The notes under the pieces are model-generated. The model did no database searches. It was given only the letters and a program-made list of their open reading frames with translations, and had not been told where the DNA came from. Below, in pieces: positions 1 through 8,048 of a stretch of 64,000 nt of DNA (the stretch's first letter is position 1; every line of letters starts with the position of its first letter). The DNA is taken from assembly GCF_051251125.1 (NCBI RefSeq), contig NZ_JBPCZL010000007.1; one strand, given 5' to 3'. The stretch is from Carnimonas bestiolae (lineage in GTDB: Bacteria > Pseudomonadota > Gammaproteobacteria > Pseudomonadales > Halomonadaceae). The position numbers and the translations under genes are program-made.

Positions 1-1503
1 GCGGCGGTAGCGTGATGCCAAGGCCCCGGCGGCAGCCAGCACAACGCTGATCAGAATGATCGGCAGGCTACCGGTGCGGGTAAATAGCGTTTCGCCGAGC
101 ATCGGGTGCACCTGTGCATTCAGTACGCCGGGCTCGAAGCGCGGTATGTCGCTAAGCAGTTTGCCATCGGGCCCAATAACGCCGGTCCAGCCGTTGCTGG
201 TATCACGCAGCAGGTAGCGGTTGTTTTCCAGTGCGCGCATCTGTGCCATCTGCATATGCTGCAACGGCCCGATGGAGTGCCCGAACCAGCTGTCATTGGA
301 AATGGTCATCAGCACATTGGCGTGGCGCGCTTGATCGCGAACCAGATCGGGGTAGGCAATTTCATAGCAAATCGCCATACCTATGCGCAGCGCGTCGGCG
401 TGCAACGGCGGTTGGTCGGCGGGCCCCTGAATCACGTAGGGGGCGGGCAGCCCCAGCAGTTGGATGATCGGCTGCAGCAGCCCTGGCAGAGGTACGTATT
501 CACCAAAGGGCACCAGCCGGTGCTTGGCATACGCGGTGCGCAGCTGTCCTTGCGGAGCGCTTTGATCGTAGGCCACTGCACTGTTGAAGGTGCCAGTGGG
601 CTGACGAGTCAGAATGCCGCTGATCAGGGTGGAGTGCGGGCGCATGGTCGATTGAGCGGTGGCAAAGATGGGGCGCGCCTCACCCTCGGTAAGCGGCAGT
701 GCCACTTCAGGCCATACCACCAATTCTGCATCGCTGGCGTGTTCTCGCGTCAGATCGAGATAACGATTCACCGCATTCTGCACGCCGCCCACGCTCCACT
801 TCATGGTTTGCGGCAGGTCGCCTTGTACTAGCGCCACTGAAAGCGCGCGCGGCTCAGCGTCGAGCCAGCGCGTCGGCAGCAGCAGACCAATCACCCACAG
901 GGCGATCAGCGGAGCCGCCAGCCAATAGTGGCGGCGGGTGAACAGCTGCCACAACAGCGCGCCGCTGAGCGCGATAACAAAGCTGATCAGGAACACACCG
1001 CCGATCGGCGCATAGCCAGCCAGCGGACCCTCCACTTGCGACGTTCCCAGCAGCAGCCAGGGGAAGCCGGTCAGGAACCAGCCACGAAACACCTCACCCA
1101 GTGTCCAGGCGGCGGCAAAAGTGAGCGGCTCGAGCACCGACGCGCGTGGTGATAGCAGCCGATAGAAGGCACCGACGATCAAATAGAACAGCGCTAGCCC
1201 AGCGACAAAGAGGGCGGTCATGACCAGCGCCAGCGGCATCGGCGAACCGCCTATGTCATGGATGGACACATAGACCCATGAGGCGCCGCTGGTGAAAAGC
1301 CCGAGGCCGTAGCAGTAACCCAATAGCATGCCGCGCTTCACCGTGGTGCCGCGCAGTAGCCCAAACAGTGGCGCGCAGAGTAGCGGTGCTAGCCACCATA
1401 GCCCAAATGGGGCGAAGGTGAGCGTGGTCAGCGCGCCCAGCAGCAGCGCTGCCAGACAGCACGCCCAGCGGCAGCGGCAGAGAGAGGTGCATAACCGAGC
1501 CAT
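1..1503 (-). CDS. lnt: Apolipoprotein N-acyltransferase (partial, C-terminal end cut by window edge)
   Basis: Lnt transfers a fatty acyl chain from a phospholipid to the N-terminal cysteine of lipoproteins in the inner membrane, the last step of lipoprotein maturation. The frame is open on the minus strand from an ATG at 1503 to the window edge (about 501 codons). The first third is a run of hydrophobic segments; the rest is a nitrilase-like domain. All three catalytic residues expected for the family are present: Glu in WPEVALPLT (near 710), Lys in YAKHRLVPFGEY (near 525) and Cys in MAICYEIAYPD (near 370). The conserved SNDSWFG motif follows. A C-terminal membrane helix is read just before the edge, so few residues can be missing. 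It closes the miaB-ybeZ-ybeY-corC-lnt cluster. Confidence 0.95.
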   Translation of the reverse strand, partial: MARLCTSLCRCRWACCLAALLLGALTTLTFAPFGLWWLAPLLCAPLFGLLRGTTVKRGMLLGYCYGLGLFTSGASWVYVSIHDIGGSPMPLALVMTALFVAGLALFYLIVGAFYRLLSPRASVLEPLTFAAAWTLGEVFRGWFLTGFPWLLLGTSQVEGPLAGYAPIGGVFLISFVIALSGALLWQLFTRRHYWLAAPLIALWVIGLLLPTRWLDAEPRALSVALVQGDLPQTMKWSVGGVQNAVNRYLDLTREHASDAELVVWPEVALPLTEGEARPIFATAQSTMRPHSTLISGILTRQPTGTFNSAVAYDQSAPQGQLRTAYAKHRLVPFGEYVPLPGLLQPIIQLLGLPAPYVIQGPADQPPLHADALRIGMAICYEIAYPDLVRDQARHANVLMTISNDSWFGHSIGPLQHMQMAQMRALENNRYLLRDTSNGWTGVIGPDGKLLSDIPRFEPGVLNAQVHPMLGETLFTRTGSLPIILISVVLAAAGALASRYRR

Positions 1504-1646
1504 GTACTGCTCCTCGTTGATGGCAGTCATGCCATGTGGGTAGTTAAAAAGGGTGCCGCCCCATCACCGGCTGCGTCCGCTAGGCGGGGCAAGCAGTGAC
1601 AGGACGGTGAATAAGGCAGGGCGGCGCGACGGCCGCCGGAATATTG

Positions 1647-2513
1647 TCAGGCGCTTTGAGTGGCGCTGCGCGATACTTTCAGCCAGTGCAGGCGACGATT
1701 ATCGACATTGGTCACGGCGAAGTGCCAGCCGTCGAGCACGGTGGATTCGCCGCGCTCGGGCAGGTGGCCGAAGCTTTGCATTACCAGTCCGCCAACAGTA
1801 TCGAATTCTTCATCGGGGAAGGCAGTGCCAAAGCGTTCGTTGAAATCTTCGATGCTAAGAATCGCTTTGACCGCATAAACGTCGCTGCCCAATTCGCGAA
1901 CTTCATCGTCATCGTCGATATCGTGCTCGTCTTCGATATCGCCAACAATCTGCTCGAGAATGTCTTCGATGGTTATGATACCGGCAGTGCCACCGTATTC
2001 GTCGACCACAATCGCCATGTGCGAACGGGTGTCGCGGAACTCCTTGAGCAGACTGTTAAGCCGCTTGGATTCGGGAATGAAAATGGCGGGGCGCAAAATA
2101 TCGCTTAAGTTAAAGCTGTCGCGTTCCGCCTGCGACTTGTTGATCAGCGGCAGCAAATCCTTGACCAGCAGGATACCGATAACGTCATCAAGGTCTTCGT
2201 CGACGACCGGATAGCGCGAATGGCCTGAGTCGAGAATCATCGACAGATAATCGTCGACGCTTTGGTTGGCGCGAATCACCTCGATCTGCGAGCGCTGGAT
2301 CATGACATCGCGCACCTGCTGATCGGTGATGGCGAATGCGCCCTCGATAATTGCCAGGCCATCGCCATCGAGATCGAACCTGGGTCCTGTCTCACGCAGG
2401 AATTCCAGCAGTTCAGCGCGGCTAGTGGGCTCGTCGGAGTCGTTGGAAAACGCTTGGATTACGCGTTCAAGCCAGTTTTTACTGCTGTGGTCAGCCGATC
2501 GGTCGTCGCTCAT
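1647..2513 (-). CDS. corC: CorC/HlyC-family CBS-domain protein
   Basis: A 288-residue soluble protein of the YbeX/CorC family, linked in enterobacteria to magnesium/cobalt efflux and, more recently, to ribosome and RNA homeostasis. Two CBS domains are visible (about residues 65-125 and 130-190; note SRYPVVDEDLDDVIGILLVKDLL and MAIVVDEYGGTAGIITIEDILE), followed by an acidic linker and the CorC_HlyC C-terminal domain (about 205-285, with EDFNERFGT and TVGGLVM). The length agrees with E. coli YbeX (292). It lies between ybeY and lnt on the same strand, the usual order. The ATG at 2513 is preceded by a purine-rich stretch. No membrane segment is seen. Confidence 0.93.
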   Translation of the reverse strand: MSDDRSADHSSKNWLERVIQAFSNDSDEPTSRAELLEFLRETGPRFDLDGDGLAIIEGAFAITDQQVRDVMIQRSQIEVIRANQSVDDYLSMILDSGHSRYPVVDEDLDDVIGILLVKDLLPLINKSQAERDSFNLSDILRPAIFIPESKRLNSLLKEFRDTRSHMAIVVDEYGGTAGIITIEDILEQIVGDIEDEHDIDDDDEVRELGSDVYAVKAILSIEDFNERFGTAFPDEEFDTVGGLVMQSFGHLPERGESTVLDGWHFAVTNVDNRRLHWLKVSRSATQSA

Positions 2514-2600
2514 GACGGCGGTCTCTTGTCCTCTTTATCAGGGATGGTGCGCTTGGGTAAGTAGCTTATGCAGCGCAGAGTATAGCCCTTTGCCAAGGGG

Positions 2601-3083
2601 TTAGGGTGCATCCAGTGCGTAAGGATCAGGAATATCGAGCTGGGCCAGCAGTTGGCGCTCGAGTGCTTCCATTTCCTCTGCTTCGTCATCTTCAATATGG
2701 TCATAGCCCATCAAATGCAAGGTGCCATGGATGACCATGTGCGCAAAGTGATTGATCAGCGGCTTGTGCTGCTCAAGGGCTTCGCGTTCGACCACGTGGG
2801 GGCTGATGATCAGATCGCCCAGTAAGGGTAGCGGCACGCCGGGAGGCGCTTCGAACGGGAAGGAGAGCACGTTGGTAGATGAGTCCTTGCCGCGATAGGT
2901 GTGATTCAGCGTGCGGCTTTCGTCCTCTTCGACAAAGCGCACCGTCATTTCGGTGCGTTGATCGTTAGGATGGGCCGCCAGCACGACGCTGAACCATTGT
3001 TCGAGCTGGCTTGGTTTGGGCAGCGGTGAAAATTCCACCGCTACCTGCATATCGATTTCGCCAGTAATAGGGGGGTGACTCAC
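2601..3083 (-). CDS. ybeY: rRNA maturation endoribonuclease YbeY
   Basis: YbeY is a zinc-dependent endoribonuclease acting in 16S rRNA 3'-end maturation and 70S ribosome quality control. The zinc motif H-x3-H-x5-H is present as HGTLHLMGYDH (His119, His123 and His129 counted from the GTG). The GTG at 3083 overlaps the ybeZ stop by 4 nt (GTGA), implying translational coupling. An internal ATG at 3050 would give 149 residues beginning MQVAVEF, closer to where homology begins, so the start is uncertain. The neighbour ybeZ encodes its usual ATPase partner. Confidence 0.94.
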   Translation of the reverse strand: MSHPPITGEIDMQVAVEFSPLPKPSQLEQWFSVVLAAHPNDQRTEMTVRFVEEDESRTLNHTYRGKDSSTNVLSFPFEAPPGVPLPLLGDLIISPHVVEREALEQHKPLINHFAHMVIHGTLHLMGYDHIEDDEAEEMEALERQLLAQLDIPDPYALDAP

Positions 3084-4075
3084 GATTCGGCTTCACTCTC
3101 ACTTTCAAAACGGTCGTAGGCATCGATGATGCGCTGTACCAGCGGGTGGCGCACCACGTCCTTCGACAGAAAGCGGGTGATGCTGATGCCCGGCACATTG
3201 TCGAGCACGCCCAGCACGTGAGTGAGCCCCGATTTTGACCCGCGCGGCAAGTCAATCTGGGTGATATCGCCGGTAATCACTGCGGTCGAGCCGAAGCCAA
3301 TGCGGGTCAGGAACATTTTCATCTGTTCGCGGGTGGTGTTCTGGCTTTCATCAAGAATGATGAAGGCATTATTGAGGGTACGACCACGCATGTAGGCCAG
3401 CGGCGCGATTTCAATTACCTGACGCTCAATCAGTTTGTTGACCTGCTCGAAGCCGATGGTCTCGTAGAGAGCATCGTAAAGAGGGCGCAGGTAGGGATCG
3501 ATTTTTTGAGCCAGATCGCCCGGCAAAAAGCCCAGTTTCTCACCTGCCTCGACCGCTGGCCGCACCAGCAGAATACGCTGAACCTGCTGCTGGTTGAGTG
3601 CTTCGACCGCTGCCGCAACGGCAAGGTAGGTTTTGCCGGTGCCGGCCGGGCCAACGCCGAAGTTGATGTCATGCTGACGCACTGCTCGCACGTAGTCCTG
3701 CTGGTTCAAGCCGCGTGGCTTGATCATCAGCTTGGGGGTGCGAATGATGACATCGCCGCGCTGGTGCTCGTCGACGCCTTCTGCGCTTTCCATGCCTGAT
3801 TCACGAATGAATAGATGCACGGTATCGGGCGTCAGATCGCCCCCTTCGGTTTCGTGGTAAAGCTGCTCGAGAATGTTGGCAGCAGACTTCACCTGCTTGT
3901 TGGGGCCCGCCAGTTGGAAGGTGTTGCCGCGATTACGGATGGTCACCGCAAGGCCTTCCTCGACCAGTTTCAGGTTTTCGTCCTGCTGACCACTTAGCGT
4001 GGCAAGACGCATGGGATCATTGGGTTCCAGAGCAAGCTGCAGAACACGATGGTTAGTGGCGGTATCCTGACTCAA
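3080..4075 (-). CDS. ybeZ: PhoH-like ATPase YbeZ
   Basis: A cytoplasmic P-loop ATPase of the PhoH family, 331 residues, thought to work with YbeY in ribosomal RNA processing. The Walker A motif GPAGTGKT is at residues 142-149 and the Walker B-like segment AFIILDESQNT follows; LVRPAVEAGEKLGFLPGDL and PLAYMRGRTLN are typical of the family. The N-terminal 110 residues are the RNA-binding-like part of YbeZ. The start is a TTG at 4075 with GGAGA about 11 nt upstream. The gene lies 180 bp after miaB and overlaps ybeY by 4 nt. Confidence 0.94.
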   Translation of the reverse strand: MSQDTATNHRVLQLALEPNDPMRLATLSGQQDENLKLVEEGLAVTIRNRGNTFQLAGPNKQVKSAANILEQLYHETEGGDLTPDTVHLFIRESGMESAEGVDEHQRGDVIIRTPKLMIKPRGLNQQDYVRAVRQHDINFGVGPAGTGKTYLAVAAAVEALNQQQVQRILLVRPAVEAGEKLGFLPGDLAQKIDPYLRPLYDALYETIGFEQVNKLIERQVIEIAPLAYMRGRTLNNAFIILDESQNTTREQMKMFLTRIGFGSTAVITGDITQIDLPRGSKSGLTHVLGVLDNVPGISITRFLSKDVVRHPLVQRIIDAYDRFESESEAES

Positions 4076-4257
4076 CGGTTAGTGTCTCCAAATCGAGGAA
4101 AACGGAGTATTCAGCGTGCTGCGTAGGTTCATGACGAACGCAGAAGGTTGGTACAAGATGAGTGTACACGTGCACTTGGTATGCTGCACAACCGCATTGC
4201 TACCAAGCAACGCGTACACCCCTGTAGATCTTTTGCCACAAGCTTGCCGAGGCGCTT

Positions 4258-5616
4258 TTAATAGCGCTCCGCCGACAGCAATTCGCCGCGCAATGAGTTG
4301 GCATAGGCTTCGGTAATTTCGACGTCAACAAAGTAGCCGATCAGCTCGATGGGGTTGGCGGCTTTGAAGTTAACCACGCGGTTGTTTTCGGTACGGCCCG
4401 ATAGCTCGCCGGGGTCCTTGGGTGAAAAACCGGTCACCAGAATGCGCTCGGTATTGCCCACCATGCGGCGCGAAATCTGCTGCGACTGCAGGTTGATGGT
4501 TTTCTGCAGCCGCGCCAAGCGTGCTTTCTTGACCTCTTCAGAGGTGTCATCGGGCAGTGCCGAGGCGGGAGTGCCGGGACGTTTCGAATAAATGAAGCTG
4601 AACGACTGGTCGAAGCCAATGCGCTCGACCAAATCCATGGTCTGCTCGAAGTCGTCGTCGGTTTCGCCGGGGAAGCCAATAATGAAATCGGATGAGAAGC
4701 TGATATCGGGACGCAGCGCGCGAATGCGCTCGAGCTTATCGATGTACATGTCGCGTTCGTGGCCGCGTTTCATCGCCTTGAGGATGCGATTGGAGCCCGA
4801 CTGCACCGGCAGGTGCAGGTGGCTGACCAACTCAGGCACTTCAGCGTAGGCCTGAATCAGACTGTCGCTGAATTCGACCGGATGCGAGGTGGTGAAGCGA
4901 ATGCGATCAATGCCGTCGATGCCCGCTACCGTTGCAATCAGCTCGGCCAAATCGACCTCTTCGCCAAACTCATCAAGGCCGCGGTAGGCGTTAACGTTTT
5001 GTCCCAGTAGATTGATTTCGCGCACGCCCTGGCCGGCCAGATGGATGCACTCGTCGATGACGCTTTCGAACGGGCGCGAAATTTCTTCGCCGCGCGTGTA
5101 GGGCACTACGCAGAACGAGCAATACTTCGAACAGCCTTCCATCACTGAAACGAACGCGCTGGCACCTTCGCTCTTCGGCGCCGGCAGGCGATCGAACTTC
5201 TCGATTTCAGGAAAGGTAACATCGACTACCTGAATGCCGCCGCTGCCTGCAATGGGCGTACTACGACTGTTGATCATGTCCGGCACGCGATGCAGGGTTT
5301 GCGGGCCAAATACCAGGTCGACGTGAGGTGCACGCTTTTGGATGGCGCTACCTTCCTGACTGGCCACACAGCCCCCCACACCGATCACCAGATCGGGGTT
5401 CTTTTCCTTGAGCTTTTTCCAACGTCCAAGCTGGTGGAATACCTTCTCCTGCGCTTTTTCACGGATAGAGCAGGTATTCAGCAGAATGACATCCGCCTCG
5501 CTTTCGTCGTGCGTCAGTTCGAGCTTGTGTGATTCGCCAAGCAGGTCCGCCATGCGTGCCGAGTCGTACTCGTTCATCTGGCAGCCGTGGGTTTTGATGA
5601 AGAGTTTTTTTGCCAT
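4258..5616 (-). CDS. miaB: tRNA-2-methylthio-N6-dimethylallyladenosine synthase
   Basis: MiaB is a radical-SAM methylthiotransferase that converts i6A37 to ms2i6A37 in tRNAs reading UNN codons. The N-terminal MTTase domain carries the second cluster's cysteines (Cys12 in THGCQMN, Cys49 in NTCSIREKA, Cys83 in GVGGCVASQ). The radical-SAM CxxxCxxC is CSKYCSFC (Cys162, 166, 169), and a C-terminal TRAM domain ends the protein. The ATG at 5616 was preferred over an in-frame TTG at 5628 because MAKKLFIKTHGCQMNEYDS aligns end to end with E. coli MiaB; this gives 452 residues. It is the first gene of the miaB-ybeZ-ybeY-corC-lnt run. Confidence 0.95.
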   Translation of the reverse strand: MAKKLFIKTHGCQMNEYDSARMADLLGESHKLELTHDESEADVILLNTCSIREKAQEKVFHQLGRWKKLKEKNPDLVIGVGGCVASQEGSAIQKRAPHVDLVFGPQTLHRVPDMINSRSTPIAGSGGIQVVDVTFPEIEKFDRLPAPKSEGASAFVSVMEGCSKYCSFCVVPYTRGEEISRPFESVIDECIHLAGQGVREINLLGQNVNAYRGLDEFGEEVDLAELIATVAGIDGIDRIRFTTSHPVEFSDSLIQAYAEVPELVSHLHLPVQSGSNRILKAMKRGHERDMYIDKLERIRALRPDISFSSDFIIGFPGETDDDFEQTMDLVERIGFDQSFSFIYSKRPGTPASALPDDTSEEVKKARLARLQKTINLQSQQISRRMVGNTERILVTGFSPKDPGELSGRTENNRVVNFKAANPIELIGYFVDVEITEAYANSLRGELLSAERY

Positions 5617-6104
5617 GCCGTTCGCCAATAAATGCCAAGCCAGAGCTATTCACGCCGGATAGGTGGGTGAATAGACGGTGAAAAAGTGGCCGCAAGTCGC
5701 AGCCCGGGAATGATGCGCCAGGCAGAGGCCATCACGTTGCGATGTGTCGCTAACTGACAGCGCCTGCTCTCGAATAGATGCCAACGTTGCTGTTGTTGGT
5801 GGGCGCCTCGCCACGAGCGGCAAAACTGCCTGCGGTTGCGCTGCTACTACGCCAGGGGGCGATATTATACGGTCATTATGCCTGTGCGACCAAACCCCGT
5901 GCCATGTTACGCTGTGCGCCGCTTGGCAGACACTTACAGAGTGTCGCCTGGAGCCAGCTGAACGCAGTCAGCGCTGCGTTAGCCGAACGCATGGTTAGCC
6001 TGTTGCAGAGGTATCATCGACAGCGCCAATCAGGCAATCGACATAGGCTCGCTTGGGCGATCCGCAGCTGCGGTGCCTTCGACGTTAACCATGATGGAAA
6101 AAGC
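5617..6104. other. Divergent intergenic region, miaB / DUF1820 gene
   Basis: A gap of nearly 490 bp between two outward-facing genes. An open frame runs in phase into the DUF1820 gene from 5778, but its sequence before the ATG at 6105 has no family features and is unlikely to be translated. A TATTATAC stretch near 5873 could be a -10 element for the rightward gene, but no well-spaced -35 was found. Both gene promoters are presumed to lie here. Confidence 0.5.
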
Positions 6105-6437
6105 ATGTCAGTAAAACCTGTTTACCGCGTTATCGTTCATCAGCAGGGTGAAGTATGGGAGCTCTACGCTCGCGAGATTTACCAAAGCGATCTGTGGGGC
6201 TTTCTGGAAGTAGAAGAATTTGTCTTCAGCGACACCGCTAAACTCGTTATCGATACGTCCACCGATAAACTTCGGCGCACCTTCGAAGACGTTAAGCGTA
6301 GCTATCTTCCCGTTAATATGATCGTGCGCATTGACGAAGTTGAGCGCGAAGGTGAAGCAAAAACCTTCAAAAGCGACGGCAAGATTGCCAGTTTTCCGCA
6401 GCCGGCCCAATGGCCGCGCAAGCCGTCGGACGATTGA
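6105..6437 (+). CDS. DUF1820 family protein
   Basis: A 110-residue cytoplasmic protein beginning MSVKPVYRVIVHQQGEVWEL, recognised as the DUF1820 family, which is widespread in gammaproteobacteria and has no established function. The fold looks alpha/beta, with no signal peptide or membrane segment. The family signature is the stretch YQSDLWGFLEVEEFVF followed by a basic-acidic segment with KRSYLPVNMIVRIDEVE. The ATG at 6105 was chosen because GGAAAAA lies just upstream and homology starts at MSVKP; the open frame extends 327 bp further upstream without recognisable content. It is divergent from miaB. Function unknown. Confidence 0.85.
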   Translation: MSVKPVYRVIVHQQGEVWELYAREIYQSDLWGFLEVEEFVFSDTAKLVIDTSTDKLRRTFEDVKRSYLPVNMIVRIDEVEREGEAKTFKSDGKIASFPQPAQWPRKPSDD

Positions 6438-6942
6438 TTCAGAGCGGCGCGCAGCGGACCGCTTCCGTTGACTGTCTGGCCGTTCAAGCGCCACCATCAG
6501 CGTTAGCGCCGAATGGGAAGCGAGCATTATTCTGCCCTTGATGTTCAGGCGCGTAGGAAGCAGCCACCCCTTACACCCTTTGCGGCGACGTGAGCGCTGC
6601 GCTTGCGCCCGAATAACCGTTTTTTTTGAGACATATAGCGTGCCGCGCGCCTTGATCGCAACATCGGACACCCTAAGCCGCGCAGCCCGTCGAGGCTTGT
6701 TATAATAGATAGCGTTAATGTCGCAAGGATCGATACGCGGTACGATCAATATAGCGCGATCATCTTTTGGAAGCGCTAATCCGCAGATGAGGCATTGCCA
6801 GCCTTTATTGGTGGCTTTTTTTGCTGGGGTGTGTCGTGTGAGTGGTGCACCCTGTTTACGTTGTCACGCTAGTGCAAGTAGTCTTGTTTTTACGTGTATA
6901 AGTGACTGTTTAAAAAATCAAATTCCATATTAAGTTAGCATA
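6438..6942. other. Intergenic region, DUF1820 gene / SH3-domain gene
   Basis: About 500 bp without a convincing gene. A 213-codon minus-strand frame covering 6108-6749 overlaps the DUF1820 gene and looks like a shadow. A 71-codon plus-strand frame (6718-6933) has no recognisable features or ribosome binding site. An extended -10 promoter is listed separately. No clear terminator for the DUF1820 gene was seen; the T8 tract near 6618-6628 is not preceded by an adjacent stem. Confidence 0.45.
6698..6706 (+). promoter_or_regulatory. Extended -10 promoter element
   Basis: The sequence TGTTATAAT contains a perfect TATAAT (6701-6706) with the TG one base upstream that defines an extended -10, which can work without a good -35. 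It reads rightward and would start transcripts near 6713, giving a leader of about 230 nt for the SH3-domain gene at 6943. No good -35 is present at 16-18 bp. Assignment to that gene is inference. Confidence 0.5.
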
Positions 6943-7608
6943 ATGTTCATGTCTGATATGTCGTCTTTTCAACGCACTAAGTCCGCCTTCTCCCGCTACG
7001 CAGCCGCCGCGCTTCTCACCGCCGCTGCGGCCGGTGTTGCCGGCGAAGCCTGCGCGGCCTCGTCTGACCGTTGGGTCACCGATAATCTGTCGACGTTTGT
7101 TCGCAGCGGGCCTACCGACGGCTATCGCATCGTTGGCAAGGTAAATGCGGGGCAACCGGTTACCGTACTGTCGAGCCAAAACGACTACACCCAAATTCGT
7201 ACCGATAGCGGCGATAGCGTGTGGATTCCCAGCGACCAACTGCAAGAGAATGAAGGTGCCAGCGCCCGCGCGCCCAAGCTGGAGCAGCAGGTGGCGGAAC
7301 TGACCAAGCGACTCGATGGTATCGACGATGAGTGGAAGAACAAGGTAGCGTCGATGCAGCAGAACATCGACGGTCAGAAGCAGTACATCGAGGAGTTGGA
7401 GGGCACCCGTAGTCGCCTTAACCAGCAACTTGAAAGTGCGCAAGCCGATGCACGCGACGCCAAAGCTCAGGTGGGGAACGAGCGCCAGCAAGTACTAATG
7501 CGCTACTTCGCCTACGGCGGCAGCGTGGGTGGAATCGGTCTGCTGTTGGGGCTCGTATTGCCGAACATGATACCCAAGCGTAAGAAGCGCAAGGGCAACT
7601 GGTTTTAA
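6943..7608 (+). CDS. SH3-domain, single-anchor membrane protein (TIGR04211/YgiM type)
   Basis: A 221-residue envelope protein with the layout of the YgiM/TIGR04211 family. An N-terminal signal-like segment (about residues 15-38, ending in GEACAASS) precedes a bacterial SH3 domain (about 42-100, with YRIVGKVNAGQPVTVL and SGDSVWIPSDQL). A coiled coil follows (about 108-185, rich in Q, E, L and K), then one C-terminal membrane helix (about 190-210) and a basic tail KRKKRKGNWF. Alternative starts at Met3 or Met6 are possible. The exact role of the family is unknown; the SH3b domain suggests a cell-wall or periplasmic ligand. A terminator follows 84 nt downstream. Confidence 0.8.
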   Translation: MFMSDMSSFQRTKSAFSRYAAAALLTAAAAGVAGEACAASSDRWVTDNLSTFVRSGPTDGYRIVGKVNAGQPVTVLSSQNDYTQIRTDSGDSVWIPSDQLQENEGASARAPKLEQQVAELTKRLDGIDDEWKNKVASMQQNIDGQKQYIEELEGTRSRLNQQLESAQADARDAKAQVGNERQQVLMRYFAYGGSVGGIGLLLGLVLPNMIPKRKKRKGNWF

Positions 7609-7691
7609 CTCCGCCTGGCCTGGAGTGCATGTTGTCTACGCTCGGCGTACCTAACGCTTGAGCGCTTGCCATGCGTATCGGCTAATCGAAG

Positions 7692-7719
7692 CGCTTGCCA
7701 CTCGGTGAGCGTTTTTTTT
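7692..7719 (+). terminator. Intrinsic terminator after the SH3-domain gene
   Basis: An 8-bp stem (CGCTTGCC pairing with GGTGAGCG, two G-U pairs) with a 4-nt loop is followed by eight T residues. It lies 84 nt after the stop and separates this gene from the aspA leader. Confidence 0.75.
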
Positions 7720-7739
7720 ACGCCCGTTGGTAGCCAAAG

Positions 7740-8048
7740 CTTAATTGGTGCTGAGATGCGCCGGAGTGACACCCTGCTGGCAGCAGCAGGGGGTGACGCC
7801 GGTTAGGCCACTTTTTATCTCGTGCAAACGCCTTGCTCAACGAGATAGCGAGACGGGAGACTAGGCGCTGGCGCAGGGAAATGTGCGCTATTAGTTTCCC
7901 AAGCGTGCGGGGGAGACGATGCCGGTTGCGCATAGCGTAACTCAATCCCGCATTGGGCAGGCTGTCAGGCTGGCGTTACGCTCTGTGTCGACTCTTTCAT
8001 CACCGTTCAGTGAGACGGTGATTCCCTCCTAACTAGAAAGTGGATGCC
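7740..8048 (+). promoter_or_regulatory. Long structured leader upstream of aspA
   Basis: Some 300 nt of non-coding sequence before aspA holds a series of inverted repeats. H1 spans about 7761-7802, with CCCTGCTG/CAGCAGGG at its core and CCGG/CCGG at its base. H2 is TATCTCG 7816-7822 with CGAGATA 7841-7847. H3 is AGCGTAAC 7934-7941 with GTTACGCT 7975-7982. H4 is ATCACCGT 7999-8006 with ACGGTGAT 8015-8022, ending about 26 nt before the start codon. A T5 run follows H1 (7812-7816). The density of perfect stems suggests an RNA-level control region. It does not fit a riboswitch class I can recall. No -10/-35 pair was identified. Confidence 0.45.

Noticed and set aside
5778..6104. N-terminal extension of the DUF1820 protein suggested by the open frame
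   Set aside because: The extra 109 residues have no family features, and a ribosome-site-like GGAAAAA lies directly before the ATG at 6105, where homology begins.
6718..6933. 71-codon frame just before the SH3-domain gene
   Set aside because: No ribosome binding site and no recognisable sequence; it more likely lies in the leader of the SH3-domain gene.
7740..7866. Riboswitch-like words in the aspA leader: GGTGCTGAGATG resembling a TPP box, and AGACGGGAGACTAGGC (7851-7866) matching 11 of 16 bases of the B12 box
   Set aside because: The other required conserved blocks of each class (the second THI-box half; the GCCACTG and P3-P6 elements in the right order for cobalamin) are missing, and aspA is not a usual target. 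Kept only as an unclassified structured leader.
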